Shown: in pieces, positions 9,070 to 16,767 of the stretch
Position numbering within the stretch: position 1 is the stretch's first letter
Layout: each line of letters starts with the position of its first letter
Source: Novosphingobium sp.
GTDB taxonomy: Bacteria > Pseudomonadota > Alphaproteobacteria > Sphingomonadales > Sphingomonadaceae
DNA length: 36,576 bases
Assembly (NCBI RefSeq): GCF_025351285.1
Contig: NZ_JANXWG010000067.1
Span: 1 to 36,576, forward strand
Direction of reading: 5' to 3'
The notes under the pieces: generated by a model
Databases searched by the model: none
What the model saw: the letters and a program-made list of their open reading frames with translations, nothing else
What the model was told of the DNA's origin: nothing
Translations under genes and position numbers: made by a program

Positions 9070-9133
9070 GAGCTTGTCGAAGGGCCGTCCTTATTCTGCG
9101 GCCTCGCAAAAAAGGCAGCCCTTCGACAAGCTC
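9070..9133. repeat. REP-like inverted repeat between convergent genes
   Basis: Perfect 16-bp arms: GAGCTTGTCGAAGGGC at 9070-9085 and GCCCTTCGACAAGCTC at 9118-9133, with a 32-bp spacer. From memory, the core (TTCGACAAGCTCAGG and its complement) is a very common dispersed intergenic palindrome in sphingomonads and other proteobacteria. It sits between the convergent Gre-domain and helicase genes. The transcript would fold into a long hairpin that could act as terminator or 3'-end stabiliser. No transposase is nearby. Confidence 0.8.
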
Positions 9134-9161
9134 AGGATGAGCGGTATTTTTACATCCTGAC

Positions 9162-10892
9162 CTAGCCGCGCGGCCCGTTCGGAGGACCTTTGCGGTGCGG
9201 GCGTGGCTTGCCGCCACTCGGTCCACCATGCGCCGATCCTCCATTAGGCCCACTCCGCCGATGCTCGCGCGCGGCCTCACGCGGGGCTTCGCCGGGCTCG
9301 ATACGGATGCCGCTCTCGTCGTCACCCTCGGCGTTGGCGGTGCGGATCAGCGCGCTGGCGAACTTGTCCGCCACGTTGCGCGGCACCTGGAAGTGCGTTT
9401 CGGTCATGCCGATGCGGATCGCGCCGATATCATTGCGGGTGATGTGCCCGCGGCGGCACAGCACCGGCAGGATCCAGCGCGGATCGGCGTTCTGGCGGCG
9501 GCCGATGTCCATGCGGAACCACACGGTGTCCTCGAAGCCGGGACGGTGGCGTTCGGCCTGCGCGGCGCGTTGGGCTTCGGGGTTGCTCGGCACCAGTTCT
9601 TCGGGCGCGGGCATCTTGGCGCGGTGCGCGCGGACCAGTGCGGCGGCGATGTCCTCGGGCGACATCTTCGCCAGCAATTCCTGCGCCAGCGCGCGATCGT
9701 CATCCTCGATCTCGACCGGCTGGAGCAGGCCTTCGAGCAGTCGCTCGCGGTCCTGCAGGCGGATCGCCTCGGGCGTGGGCGCCGAGAGCCATTCGGCCTC
9801 GATGCGCGCCCCGCGCAGCATCATTTCAACCCGCTTGCGGCGCGGGAACGGCACGATCAGGATCGCGGTGCCCTTCTTGCCCGCGCGCCCAGTACGCCCC
9901 GAACGGTGCTGGAGAATTTCGCCGTCGCGCGGGATCTCGACGTGGATCACCAGGCTGAGCGAGGGCAGATCGATGCCGCGCGCGGCCACGTCGGTGGCGA
10001 CGCAGACGCGCGCACGGCGGTCGCGAAGGGCTTGCAATGCGGCGTTGCGCTCGTTCTGGCTGTGCTCACCCGACAGCGCGACGGCGGCGAACCCGCGTTC
10101 GACCAAAGTGGCGTGGAGGTGGCGGACGTTGTCGCGCGTGGCGCAGAACAGCATCGCGGTTTCGGCTTCGTGGAAGCGCAGCAGGTTGACCACCGCGTGC
10201 TCGATTTCGGCTGGCGCGACGGTGACGGCCTGGTAGCTGATGTCGCCATGGCCGCGGTCCTCGCCAGCGGTGGAAATCCGCACCGCTTCGTGCTGATACC
10301 GTCGGGCGAGCGCCACGATTGGCTTGGGCATGGTGGCCGAGAACAACAGCGTGCGGCGGCCGTCGGGGGTGCCGTCGAGGATCTGCTCCAGATCCTCGCG
10401 GAAGCCCATGTCGAGCATCTCGTCGGCTTCATCGAGCACCGCCACGCGCAGCGCCGAAAGGTCCAACGCGCCGCGTTCGAGGTGATCGCGCAAGCGGCCC
10501 GGGGTGCCCACCACGATATGCGCGCCGTGGTTGAGCGCGCGGCGCTCCTTCATCGGGTCCATCCCCCCGACGCAAGTCGCGATCCGCGCGCCCGCCTTGG
10601 CGTAGAGCCAGGCGAGCTCGCGGCTGACTTGCAGCGCCAGTTCGCGCGTGGGCGCGATCACCAGTGCCAGCGCGGTGGCGGGCGGCGGCAAAGTACCGTC
10701 CTCTGCCAGCAATTCGTCTCCCATCGCCAGGCCGAACGCCACGGTCTTGCCCGATCCGGTCTGCGCCGAAACGATCAGATCGCGCCCGCGCGCCTGCGGT
10801 TCGAGCACTTGCGCCTGGACGGCGGTGAGCGCGGTGTAACCGTGCGCGTCGAGCGCATCGGACAACGGAACGGGAATGTCTGGAAATGTCAT
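9162..10892 (-). CDS. DEAD-box ATP-dependent RNA helicase with DbpA-type RNA-binding domain
   Basis: RNA helicase of 576 residues that remodels RNA or ribonucleoprotein, probably in ribosome assembly or RNA decay. All motifs are readable in order: Q motif near TALTAVQAQVL, motif I AQTGSGKT, Ia APTREL, Ib TPGRL, II DEAD, III SAT, V ARGIDLP and VI HRSGRTGRAG. After the two RecA domains comes a region matching the DbpA-type RNA-binding fold, roughly residues 455-535. The basic Gly/Arg/Pro-rich tail after that is typical of CsdA/DbpA-group helicases in alphaproteobacteria. The gene is convergent with the Gre-domain gene and divergent from the fructokinase. It could be called CsdA-like or DbpA-like; I cannot decide which. 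Confidence 0.92.
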   Translation of the reverse strand: MTFPDIPVPLSDALDAHGYTALTAVQAQVLEPQARGRDLIVSAQTGSGKTVAFGLAMGDELLAEDGTLPPPATALALVIAPTRELALQVSRELAWLYAKAGARIATCVGGMDPMKERRALNHGAHIVVGTPGRLRDHLERGALDLSALRVAVLDEADEMLDMGFREDLEQILDGTPDGRRTLLFSATMPKPIVALARRYQHEAVRISTAGEDRGHGDISYQAVTVAPAEIEHAVVNLLRFHEAETAMLFCATRDNVRHLHATLVERGFAAVALSGEHSQNERNAALQALRDRRARVCVATDVAARGIDLPSLSLVIHVEIPRDGEILQHRSGRTGRAGKKGTAILIVPFPRRKRVEMMLRGARIEAEWLSAPTPEAIRLQDRERLLEGLLQPVEIEDDDRALAQELLAKMSPEDIAAALVRAHRAKMPAPEELVPSNPEAQRAAQAERHRPGFEDTVWFRMDIGRRQNADPRWILPVLCRRGHITRNDIGAIRIGMTETHFQVPRNVADKFASALIRTANAEGDDESGIRIEPGEAPREAAREHRRSGPNGGSAHGGPSGGKPRPHRKGPPNGPRG

Positions 10893-11031
10893 CGTTTGTC
10901 TGGACCCTGCCGCCGGTGCGATGCCGCAAGCTTGCGCCCTGCCGACTGTGCCCGATCGTTATGATGCGTCCCGCGAGCGGGAGGTGATGATGTTCCGCGA
11001 GCGCGCCAAAAGCGCGAGTCCGGAAACATTG

Positions 11032-11071
11032 TTGGCAGCGCCCTAGCCGCAATTGGTTGTCAGCGCTAGCC
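11032..11071. promoter_or_regulatory. Candidate LacI-type operator pair upstream of fructokinase
   Basis: Two related elements precede the fructokinase: TTGGCAGCGCCCTAGCC at 11032-11048 and TTGTCAGCGCTAGCC at 11057-11071. The second contains the palindrome AGCGCT with flanks TGTC/AGCC. This resembles the TGNNAGCGCTNNCA-like sites that I recall for LacI-family sugar repressors of Caulobacter and relatives. A LacI gene lies just downstream of the kinase, making it the natural candidate to bind here. This is inference from pattern and position only. Confidence 0.4.
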
Positions 11072-11121
11072 CATAGACTTTGGCGCAAGATCTCAACCGC
11101 GCACGAGTCGAGTAATCGCGC

Positions 11122-11985
11122 ATGGCACAGTACGGACTGATCGAAGCCGGCGGTACAAAGGTGCTGCTTGGGGTTTCCGACGCGGCAGGCGCAATCTCGG
11201 CGCGTCACCGGATCGCGACGACGACGCCCGAAGAGGTGATCGGCGCCGCGATCGGCTGGTTTCACGAAAACCTGCCGCATCCGACAGCCATCGGCATCGC
11301 GTCGTTCGGCCCGCTCGACCTTTCACCGGGAAGTGAAACCTGGGGCCACATCAGACACACCACCAAGCTCGGTTGGAGTGGGGCCGACGTCGTCGGGCCC
11401 TTCTCCCGCGCATTCGCCTGCCCGGTCGGGATCGAAACCGATGTCAATGGCGCAGCGCTGGCCGAAGCGCGCTGGGGCGCGGGGGCAGGGTCTGGTTCGC
11501 TGCTCTATCTCACCATCGGCACCGGCGTAGGCGGCGGGTTCGTCAGCGACGGGCGCCTGCTCCACGGGCTTTCGCACCCCGAAATGGGCCATATTCGCGT
11601 GCCGCGCCATGCCGATGACGCTCAGTTTGCGGGCGTTTGTCCTTTCCACGGCGATTGCCTCGAAGGGCTGGCCAGCGGGCCGGCGGTGATCGCGCGGTGG
11701 GGGTGTTCGCTGTCCGAATTGCCGCAGGAGCATGCGGGCGCCGCGATGATCGGCTGGTATCTGGGCCAGGCGGTGTGCAGCTTCCAGGCGGTTATGGACC
11801 CGGCGCGGATCGTGCTGGGCGGTGGCGTCATGGCAACGCCGTGGTTGCTCGACATGGTCAAGGCCGAGGCGGCAACCGCGGGCGGCGGGTACTTCGTGGG
11901 CGATCCGGCCGCGGTGGTGGTCGGGCCGGGGCTCGGGTCCGATTCGGGACTGTTGGGCGCGTTGGCGGTCGCACTGGCGCTTTGA
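11122..11985 (+). CDS. ROK-family fructokinase
   Basis: Sugar kinase of the ROK family, 287 residues, predicted to phosphorylate fructose (or mannose) with ATP in the cytoplasm. The N-terminal phosphate loop reads EAGGTK, the variant usual for ROK fructokinases rather than DxGGT. The ATP/sugar hinge is LYLTIGTGVGGGF. The zinc-site region is the fructokinase type, HPEMGHIRVPRH followed by GVCPFHGDCLEGLASGPA, with the Cys and His ligands in place. ATG 11122 is the only sensible start. The LacI regulator gene 160 bp downstream on the same strand, and possible operators just upstream, suggest control by a sugar signal. It probably feeds fructose-6-phosphate from sucrose or fructose; no transporter is in view. 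Confidence 0.9.
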   Translation: MAQYGLIEAGGTKVLLGVSDAAGAISARHRIATTTPEEVIGAAIGWFHENLPHPTAIGIASFGPLDLSPGSETWGHIRHTTKLGWSGADVVGPFSRAFACPVGIETDVNGAALAEARWGAGAGSGSLLYLTIGTGVGGGFVSDGRLLHGLSHPEMGHIRVPRHADDAQFAGVCPFHGDCLEGLASGPAVIARWGCSLSELPQEHAGAAMIGWYLGQAVCSFQAVMDPARIVLGGGVMATPWLLDMVKAEAATAGGGYFVGDPAAVVVGPGLGSDSGLLGALAVALAL

Positions 11986-12146
11986 TCGGCCGGTGCGCGG
12001 CCAGAGGCCGAGCCAAAAACTAACTTTCGTTACTGTGTTGCGGAACTCTTTCAATTCCCATGCGTTCTGTAGGCGGTTAGTGTGTAGCGGCTAAAACGTG
12101 GGGGTGGACCAATGATCAATTCTAGAAGCAAGCATGGCACTTCCAA

Positions 12147-13166
12147 ATGGATCGCTTGATGCCAGGCGATCGCATCAAGAACATCGCCGAACTGGCCCGA
12201 ATGGCGGGCGTATCGGCCGGAACGGTGTCTCGGGCGCTGGCGGGCAAACCGCTTGTCAACAAGGACACGCGCGAGAAGATCCAGTCCATCGCCGACGAGC
12301 ATGGCTTTCGCCCCAACCAGATGGCGCGCCGGTTGCGGACACAGCGGACCGGGGTGATCGGTATCGTGGTGCCGTTGGGACACGAACAGCGCCAGCATTT
12401 GTCCGACCCGTTCTTCATGACGATGCTGGGTCACCTGGCCGATGCGCTGACCGAAAGCGGCTATGACATCATGCTCAGCCGCGTGATCCCCGATGCGCAC
12501 GACTGGCTCGAACGGATCGTCGATTCGGGCATGCTCGATGGTGTGCTGCTGATCGGGCAATCGGATCAGATCGAAGCGATCGAGCGCGTTGCGGCGCGGT
12601 ATCGCCCGCTTGTCGCGTGGGGCAGCACCCTGCCGGGACAAGTCCATTGCTCGGTCGGGGTCGACAATCGGGCGGGCGGGCGACTCGCCGGCGAGTGCCT
12701 GATTGCGCGCGGATGCAAGCGCCTCGCGTTTTTTGGCGAGGTGCGCACGCGCGAAATAGAACAACGGCTTCTTGGGCTTGAGGATGCCGCTCGCGATGCC
12801 GGACTGGCCGTTCCCTTACAATTCGAGACGCATCTTGCATCGGACGTGATGCCCGCCGAGATTGCCGCACATCTCGACGCCGCCTGCAGCGCGTTCGATG
12901 GTATATTCGCTGCATCCGACGTGATTGCAATGCGGACAGTGCGCGCGCTGGCCGATCGCAATATCGCGGTTCCCAACGCCATGCCGGTGGTGGGCTTCGA
13001 TGATCTGCCCTTCGCCGAGCAGACCGTCCCGCGCATCACCACGATCCGCCAGGACATCGCCAAAGGCGCGCGGTTGATGACCAAGGCGTTGTTCGAACGC
13101 GTGGCCGGCGTCGATGCGCCATCGACCCAGATGGAACCGTTGCTGATCCGCCGCGATACGGCCTGA
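12147..13166 (+). CDS. LacI-family transcriptional regulator
   Basis: Repressor of the LacI family, up to 339 residues. The helix-turn-helix and hinge are clear: NIAELARMAGVSAGTVSRAL, then RPNQMARRLRTQRTG. The periplasmic-binding-protein-like domain follows (TGVIGIVVP..., DGVLLIGQSD, VVGFDDLPFAEQTVPRITTI). ATG 12147 is taken as start; a second in-frame ATG at 12159 is equally possible, as neither has a strong ribosome site. It follows the fructokinase by 161 bp, so a separate promoter is likely. A sugar effector and control of the neighbouring kinase are inferred from position. The family is certain, the regulon is not. Confidence 0.92.
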   Translation: MDRLMPGDRIKNIAELARMAGVSAGTVSRALAGKPLVNKDTREKIQSIADEHGFRPNQMARRLRTQRTGVIGIVVPLGHEQRQHLSDPFFMTMLGHLADALTESGYDIMLSRVIPDAHDWLERIVDSGMLDGVLLIGQSDQIEAIERVAARYRPLVAWGSTLPGQVHCSVGVDNRAGGRLAGECLIARGCKRLAFFGEVRTREIEQRLLGLEDAARDAGLAVPLQFETHLASDVMPAEIAAHLDAACSAFDGIFAASDVIAMRTVRALADRNIAVPNAMPVVGFDDLPFAEQTVPRITTIRQDIAKGARLMTKALFERVAGVDAPSTQMEPLLIRRDTA

Positions 13167-13615
13167 CCATGCGGAGCCAGCCGCAATTTGCGGCCTGATC
13201 GCGGTTTAGTGCGATTGACGAGGGGCTGGCCCCGCGAGTTCTTGGCTTCTTCACGCAACAACCATCCAGTTCGGACGTGACCTTTGCGGTGGGTGCTAGC
13301 CCACATGGACGATGCGGCGTACCACATCGGGCCACGGCAGGCCAAAACGGCTGATGCATCTCGCAGTCGCGGCAAATTGATATGATTCGTGCCAAAAACG
13401 TGCGATAGGCGGCGGTGTCATCAGGCAATCCGGGGGGATTGATGCGTTCCGGATCTCCGCCATTCCGTGCAGTCCGGCTGTCACAACAGCGATTCGCCAG
13501 CGACGTTTGCGGCAGTTGCGAAATTGTACGTAGTGGCACCTAACACAATCAAATCTGGTTGTAATTTTCTCCATATTGGAGATATCGCGTTGCAGCATTT
13601 CAAAGGCTCGATTCG
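13167..13615. other. 449-bp intergenic region ahead of the EPS locus
   Basis: No convincing gene on either strand; the open frames here lack family-like sequence and ribosome sites. A short GC hairpin (GGGG/CCCC, 13222-13233) after the LacI gene may help end its transcript. Base composition becomes more AT-rich towards 13540-13600, as expected for the EPS promoter. Two small inverted repeats sit in that part and are described separately. Confidence 0.6.
13545..13582. promoter_or_regulatory. Two adjacent inverted repeats before the EPS antiterminator gene
   Basis: ACAATC (13545-13550) and GGTTGT (13557-13562) form a near-perfect inverted repeat with a 6-base gap. TCTCCA (13568-13573) and TGGAGA (13577-13582) form a perfect one with a 3-base gap. 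They lie 34-71 bp upstream of the first EPS gene in AT-rich DNA, where a promoter and regulator site would be expected. The EPS-type MarR protein encoded at 22231 is one candidate binder. Confidence 0.4.
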
Positions 13616-14119
13616 ATGACCTCAAGCACCTGGCACGTGGCGGAAACGCGCCCGAGAGCTGAAGTCCTGGCTCAAGCCAATCTTGAAAGGCAGGGTTTCT
13701 CCTGTTTTTGTCCGCGTTTCCAAAAGACCCGCCGTCATGCGCGACGCGTTGAAAGCCTGTTGGCGCCGGTCTTTCCCGGATACATTTTCATAACCTTCGA
13801 TCCACGCCGCGATCACTGGTCGCCGATCAACGGCACCACGGGCATCCGGCGCCTGGTCGGGTCGGCGGCAGGCGCGCCTTATGCAATGCCCGAAAGCGTG
13901 ATGTCGGCGCTGTTCGACCGGTGCGAAGGCAGCGTGATCCAGCGCATGATCCCCGCAATGGCGCCAGGCCAGCAAGTCAGGCTGGCGAGCGGACCGTTCG
14001 CGACCGCGCTTGCCACGATCGAACGCCTTGATGACAACGGCCGCGTGCGCGTGCTGCTTGACATTCTGGGCGGCTCGGTGCCCACTCGTGTCCACATACG
14101 GGACTTGGAACCCGCATGA
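13616..14119 (+). CDS. NusG/RfaH-type transcription antiterminator of the EPS locus
   Basis: A 167-residue specialised NusG paralogue. The N-terminal NGN domain binds RNA polymerase and reads STWHVAETRPRAEVLAQANL...GFSCFCPRFQKTRRHARR...LLAPVFPGYIFI, matching the W-[YH]-[AV] start and the LFPGY(I/L)F motif of RfaH. The C-terminal KOW-like domain (GQQVRLASGPFA) is present. Such factors reduce pausing and termination in long surface-polysaccharide operons. AAAGG lies nine bases before ATG 13616. It is the first gene of a run of same-strand genes reaching the window end, with terminators inside that run, which fits its role. The stop overlaps a 37-codon frame by ATGA. Confidence 0.9.
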   Translation: MTSSTWHVAETRPRAEVLAQANLERQGFSCFCPRFQKTRRHARRVESLLAPVFPGYIFITFDPRRDHWSPINGTTGIRRLVGSAAGAPYAMPESVMSALFDRCEGSVIQRMIPAMAPGQQVRLASGPFATALATIERLDDNGRVRVLLDILGGSVPTRVHIRDLEPA

Positions 14120-14229
14120 CAACATCGACGATGTTCCGTATGGCAGCATTGTCGCGAACCCGCTGGGCCGGTGGTGTTCGTGGCTATTCCGCTTCGTTTT
14201 GCCACTCCAACACAAGCGATCCCGAGTGA
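14116..14229 (+). CDS. Possible 37-residue coupling ORF between antiterminator and sugar transferase
   Basis: A short frame begins at ATG 14116, overlapping the antiterminator stop (ATGA). It ends at TGA 14227-14229, overlapping a GTG start of the sugar transferase (GTGA). It would encode MTTSTMFRMAALSRTRWAGG... with no recognisable domain. The double overlap suggests a translational relay that carries ribosomes across the 106-bp gap to the transferase start. It may instead be chance; the peptide resembles nothing I know. Its existence helps explain how a GTG with a weak ribosome site could be used. Confidence 0.35.
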   Translation: MTTSTMFRMAALSRTRWAGGVRGYSASFCHSNTSDPE

Positions 14230-15533
14230 ACCGGTCCATCCCCGATCATGTGCTCCAGTTCGGCACGGCCAAGCGCTCGCGCGTGCGCCGGCTGGGCTCG
14301 ATAGTCCGCACCAACCGCTTTACCTACCTGGGTGGGCTGATCTTCGCCATCGGCATACCGCTGATGTTGCGCCCACTGCTCGGGCGATCGCTGCACCTCG
14401 GCACCTTTTCCTACCTTCCGTTCGACGCATCGATGCTGGTCGCGGTGGTGTGCCTGTTCTTTGCGCACACCATCCTGCGCAAAGTCGGCATCCTGCCGCT
14501 GGTCGACGACAAACTGCTGATCATCCCGGCTTTTCTCGCCAGCTACTGCCTGGCGTTCACGTTCGTGATGCTGTGGTATTTCAAGGTCAACACCTACCTT
14601 GTGGTGACCAGCTTCTTCTTCGGCATTGCCTGGTACTACCTGATCGCGATCACCCGGGTGCGGCTTTATTCACCGCGACTGGCGTTCGTCGGCGGTTTTC
14701 CGAGCGACGACGAATTGCTCTATGCCAATGTCGAGTGGGAAGCGCTGGTCACGCCCTCGCTGCCGCGCGATGTCGTGGGGATCGTGTTCGATGGCAGCAA
14801 GCCGATCTCGAAATCGTTCGAGCACATGTTCAGCCGCGCGATCCTGCGCAACCTGCCGATCTACGAAGTGCGCAAGTTCCGCGAAATGTTGACGGGGCGG
14901 GTTCAGCTCGATGCCCATCCGGTCGATTTCTTCGGCCAGTTGCTGCCGTCGCAACCGTACCTGCGGATCAAGCGGATCGTCGACACGCTGTTCGTGATCC
15001 CGGCGATCGTAGTGGCGGCGCCCTTCATGCTGCTGGTCGCGCTGGCGATCCGGCTGGAAAGCCCCGGCAAGGCGATCTTCCGGCAAGAACGGATCGGCTT
15101 TCGCGGCCAGCGCTTCACCTGCTACAAGTTCCGTTCGATGCGCAACGATTGCACCGGCCCCGCGTTCACGGTCGATCACGATCCGCGCGTGACCCGGATC
15201 GGCCGCGTCATCCGCAAGATGCGGATCGATGAACTTCCGCAATTGTTCAACATCCTCAAGGGTGAAATGAGTTGGATCGGCCCCCGCCCCGAAGCCTTGT
15301 CGCTGGCGCGCGGGTATTTGCGCGATATTCCGCATTACGCCTGCCGCCATTCGGTTCATCCCGGGATCACCGGTTGGGCCGCGATCCACCAGGGCAATGT
15401 GGCGCAGAATAACGCGGTGACGCGCAAGCTCGAATACGATTTCTATTATGTGAAGTACTTCTCAATCTGGCTCGATATTCTGATCGTGTTGATGACAGTG
15501 CGGACCGTAGTGACCGGCTTCGGCTCGAAGTAA
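14226..15533 (+). CDS. Polyprenyl-phosphate sugar-1-phosphate transferase (EPS initiating enzyme)
   Basis: Membrane enzyme that loads the first sugar-1-phosphate onto undecaprenyl phosphate to start the EPS repeat unit. From GTG 14226 it has 435 residues. The N-terminal half has about four hydrophobic helices (from TYLGGLIFAIGIPLML onward). A middle cytosolic domain follows. The C-terminal bacterial sugar transferase domain starts near RIKRIVDTLFVI, with the motifs FRQERIGFRGQRFTCYKFRSM, RIGRVIRKMRIDELPQLFNI, WIGPRPE and HPGITGWAAIHQGN all intact. No ATG exists between the preceding gene and the first helix, so GTG 14226 is a best guess. The sugar (glucose, galactose or another) cannot be told. 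Four bases separate it from the nucleotidyltransferase gene. Confidence 0.9.
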   Translation: MNRSIPDHVLQFGTAKRSRVRRLGSIVRTNRFTYLGGLIFAIGIPLMLRPLLGRSLHLGTFSYLPFDASMLVAVVCLFFAHTILRKVGILPLVDDKLLIIPAFLASYCLAFTFVMLWYFKVNTYLVVTSFFFGIAWYYLIAITRVRLYSPRLAFVGGFPSDDELLYANVEWEALVTPSLPRDVVGIVFDGSKPISKSFEHMFSRAILRNLPIYEVRKFREMLTGRVQLDAHPVDFFGQLLPSQPYLRIKRIVDTLFVIPAIVVAAPFMLLVALAIRLESPGKAIFRQERIGFRGQRFTCYKFRSMRNDCTGPAFTVDHDPRVTRIGRVIRKMRIDELPQLFNILKGEMSWIGPRPEALSLARGYLRDIPHYACRHSVHPGITGWAAIHQGNVAQNNAVTRKLEYDFYYVKYFSIWLDILIVLMTVRTVVTGFGSK

Positions 15534-15537
15534 GGCC

Positions 15538-16767
15538 ATGGGCGTTATTCCATCCGTGGAGCCGGCAAGCGAAGCGCTGAACGGCAGCTTTGACGATTTT
15601 CTCGCCGCAGCGATCGCCGGCAGTACAAATCGGGTCGGGACTTCACGCGATCAGACTTTGCCCGATGGCTGGCCACTGGCCTGGAACGCGCCCGATGTAA
15701 CGCAAGCCTTTGTTGCACGCGCGCTTTATCACGGGATTGCAGGCGTTCTGATCAACCGCTCTAACGCGATGGAAGGCTGGCCCGCCCCGGTCGTCGGTTG
15801 CCTTGGGCAGCAAGCACTGGGCCAGGGCATGTGGGAATTGCGCCACAAGCTGGTGGTGGTCGGGCTGATCGAGGCACTGGCGAAAGCGGGGGTGCCTGCA
15901 CTGCTGCTCAAGGGCACGGCGCTGGCTTACGATCTTTATGCCGATCCCGCCGAACGCTGTCGCGGTGACACCGACGTCCTCGTTGCTCCTGCCCAGATCA
16001 CCCAATCGCGCGATGTACTCGAAGCCCGGGGCTTCGTGCGCGAAAGCGCGGGCGAAGGCTTGTTTGGCGATCTCCACGCGCAGGAAATCTGGCGCCACGT
16101 CTCAGACGACGGCTTCGAGCACGTGATCGATCTGCACTGGCAATTGCTCAATTCGCCGTTTCTCGATCCGCTGATGCCGTATAACGAATGCGCGGCCGGC
16201 CCGGTGCCGATTCCGCGCTTGTGCGCTTCGGCCCGCGCCATGCCGCGCGTGATGATGCTGCTGCACGCGTGCCTGCACCGCGCGGTTCACATATCGAACC
16301 CCTACTATGTCGATGGCCAGGCGTATCTTGGGGGCGGCCGGCTGATCTGGCTGCTCGATATCAAGCTGATGGCCGATGCCTGCTCCGATCGGGAATGGGC
16401 CGAATTGTCCCGCCTGGCGGTTGCCAAAGGCCTCTCGGCACTATGCCTCGAAGCGCTTGAATCCGCGCGCGCCAAGCTTGGCGCGAAGCTGCCCGCCAGC
16501 GTGAGGGAGGCGCTGTCGCGTGCGCCGGCCAACCACGAAATCGGCACATACCTCACCACATCAAGCCAGTTCGGCAGAGCCTGGCGCGATTTCAAGTCGA
16601 CCCCGGGCGTGCTGAAAAAGCTGCGTTTCGGCCTTTCGCAGACCCTCCCCTCGCCCGATATGGTGCGCGACAAATACCCGTCGATGCGCGATCGGCCGAT
16701 TATGCTGCTCTACGGTCGGCGGCTGGCCGAAATCCTCGGGCGCCGCGTTTCGGGCAGTTCGCGATGA
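15538..16767 (+). CDS. Nucleotidyltransferase-fold protein of lasso/EPS gene clusters
   Basis: A 409-residue protein of the uncharacterised nucleotidyltransferase family (PF14907-like). The active-site region is recognisable: LLLKGTALAYDLYADPAERC, then RGDTDVLV, where GDTD supplies the paired metal-binding acids of the polymerase-beta fold. A later HVIDLHWQLLN stretch is also typical of the family. Members are repeatedly found in lasso-peptide and EPS clusters next to HprK-like kinases; their reaction is not established. Its stop overlaps the cyclase start (ATGA), so it is translated with the RiPP genes, not just with the preceding transferase. It may nucleotidylate the peptide or a sugar (inference). 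Confidence 0.82.
   Translation: MGVIPSVEPASEALNGSFDDFLAAAIAGSTNRVGTSRDQTLPDGWPLAWNAPDVTQAFVARALYHGIAGVLINRSNAMEGWPAPVVGCLGQQALGQGMWELRHKLVVVGLIEALAKAGVPALLLKGTALAYDLYADPAERCRGDTDVLVAPAQITQSRDVLEARGFVRESAGEGLFGDLHAQEIWRHVSDDGFEHVIDLHWQLLNSPFLDPLMPYNECAAGPVPIPRLCASARAMPRVMMLLHACLHRAVHISNPYYVDGQAYLGGGRLIWLLDIKLMADACSDREWAELSRLAVAKGLSALCLEALESARAKLGAKLPASVREALSRAPANHEIGTYLTTSSQFGRAWRDFKSTPGVLKKLRFGLSQTLPSPDMVRDKYPSMRDRPIMLLYGRRLAEILGRRVSGSSR

Noticed and set aside
9195..10964. 589-residue plus-strand frame opposite the helicase
   Set aside because: Shadow of the DEAD-box gene, whose motifs are all intact.
13222..13233. GGGG/CCCC hairpin after the LacI gene as a terminator
   Set aside because: Four-base stem and no T-run; too weak for a confident call.
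13296..13625. 109-residue minus-strand frame in the EPS upstream region
   Set aside because: No ribosome site or recognisable domain; covers the probable EPS promoter.
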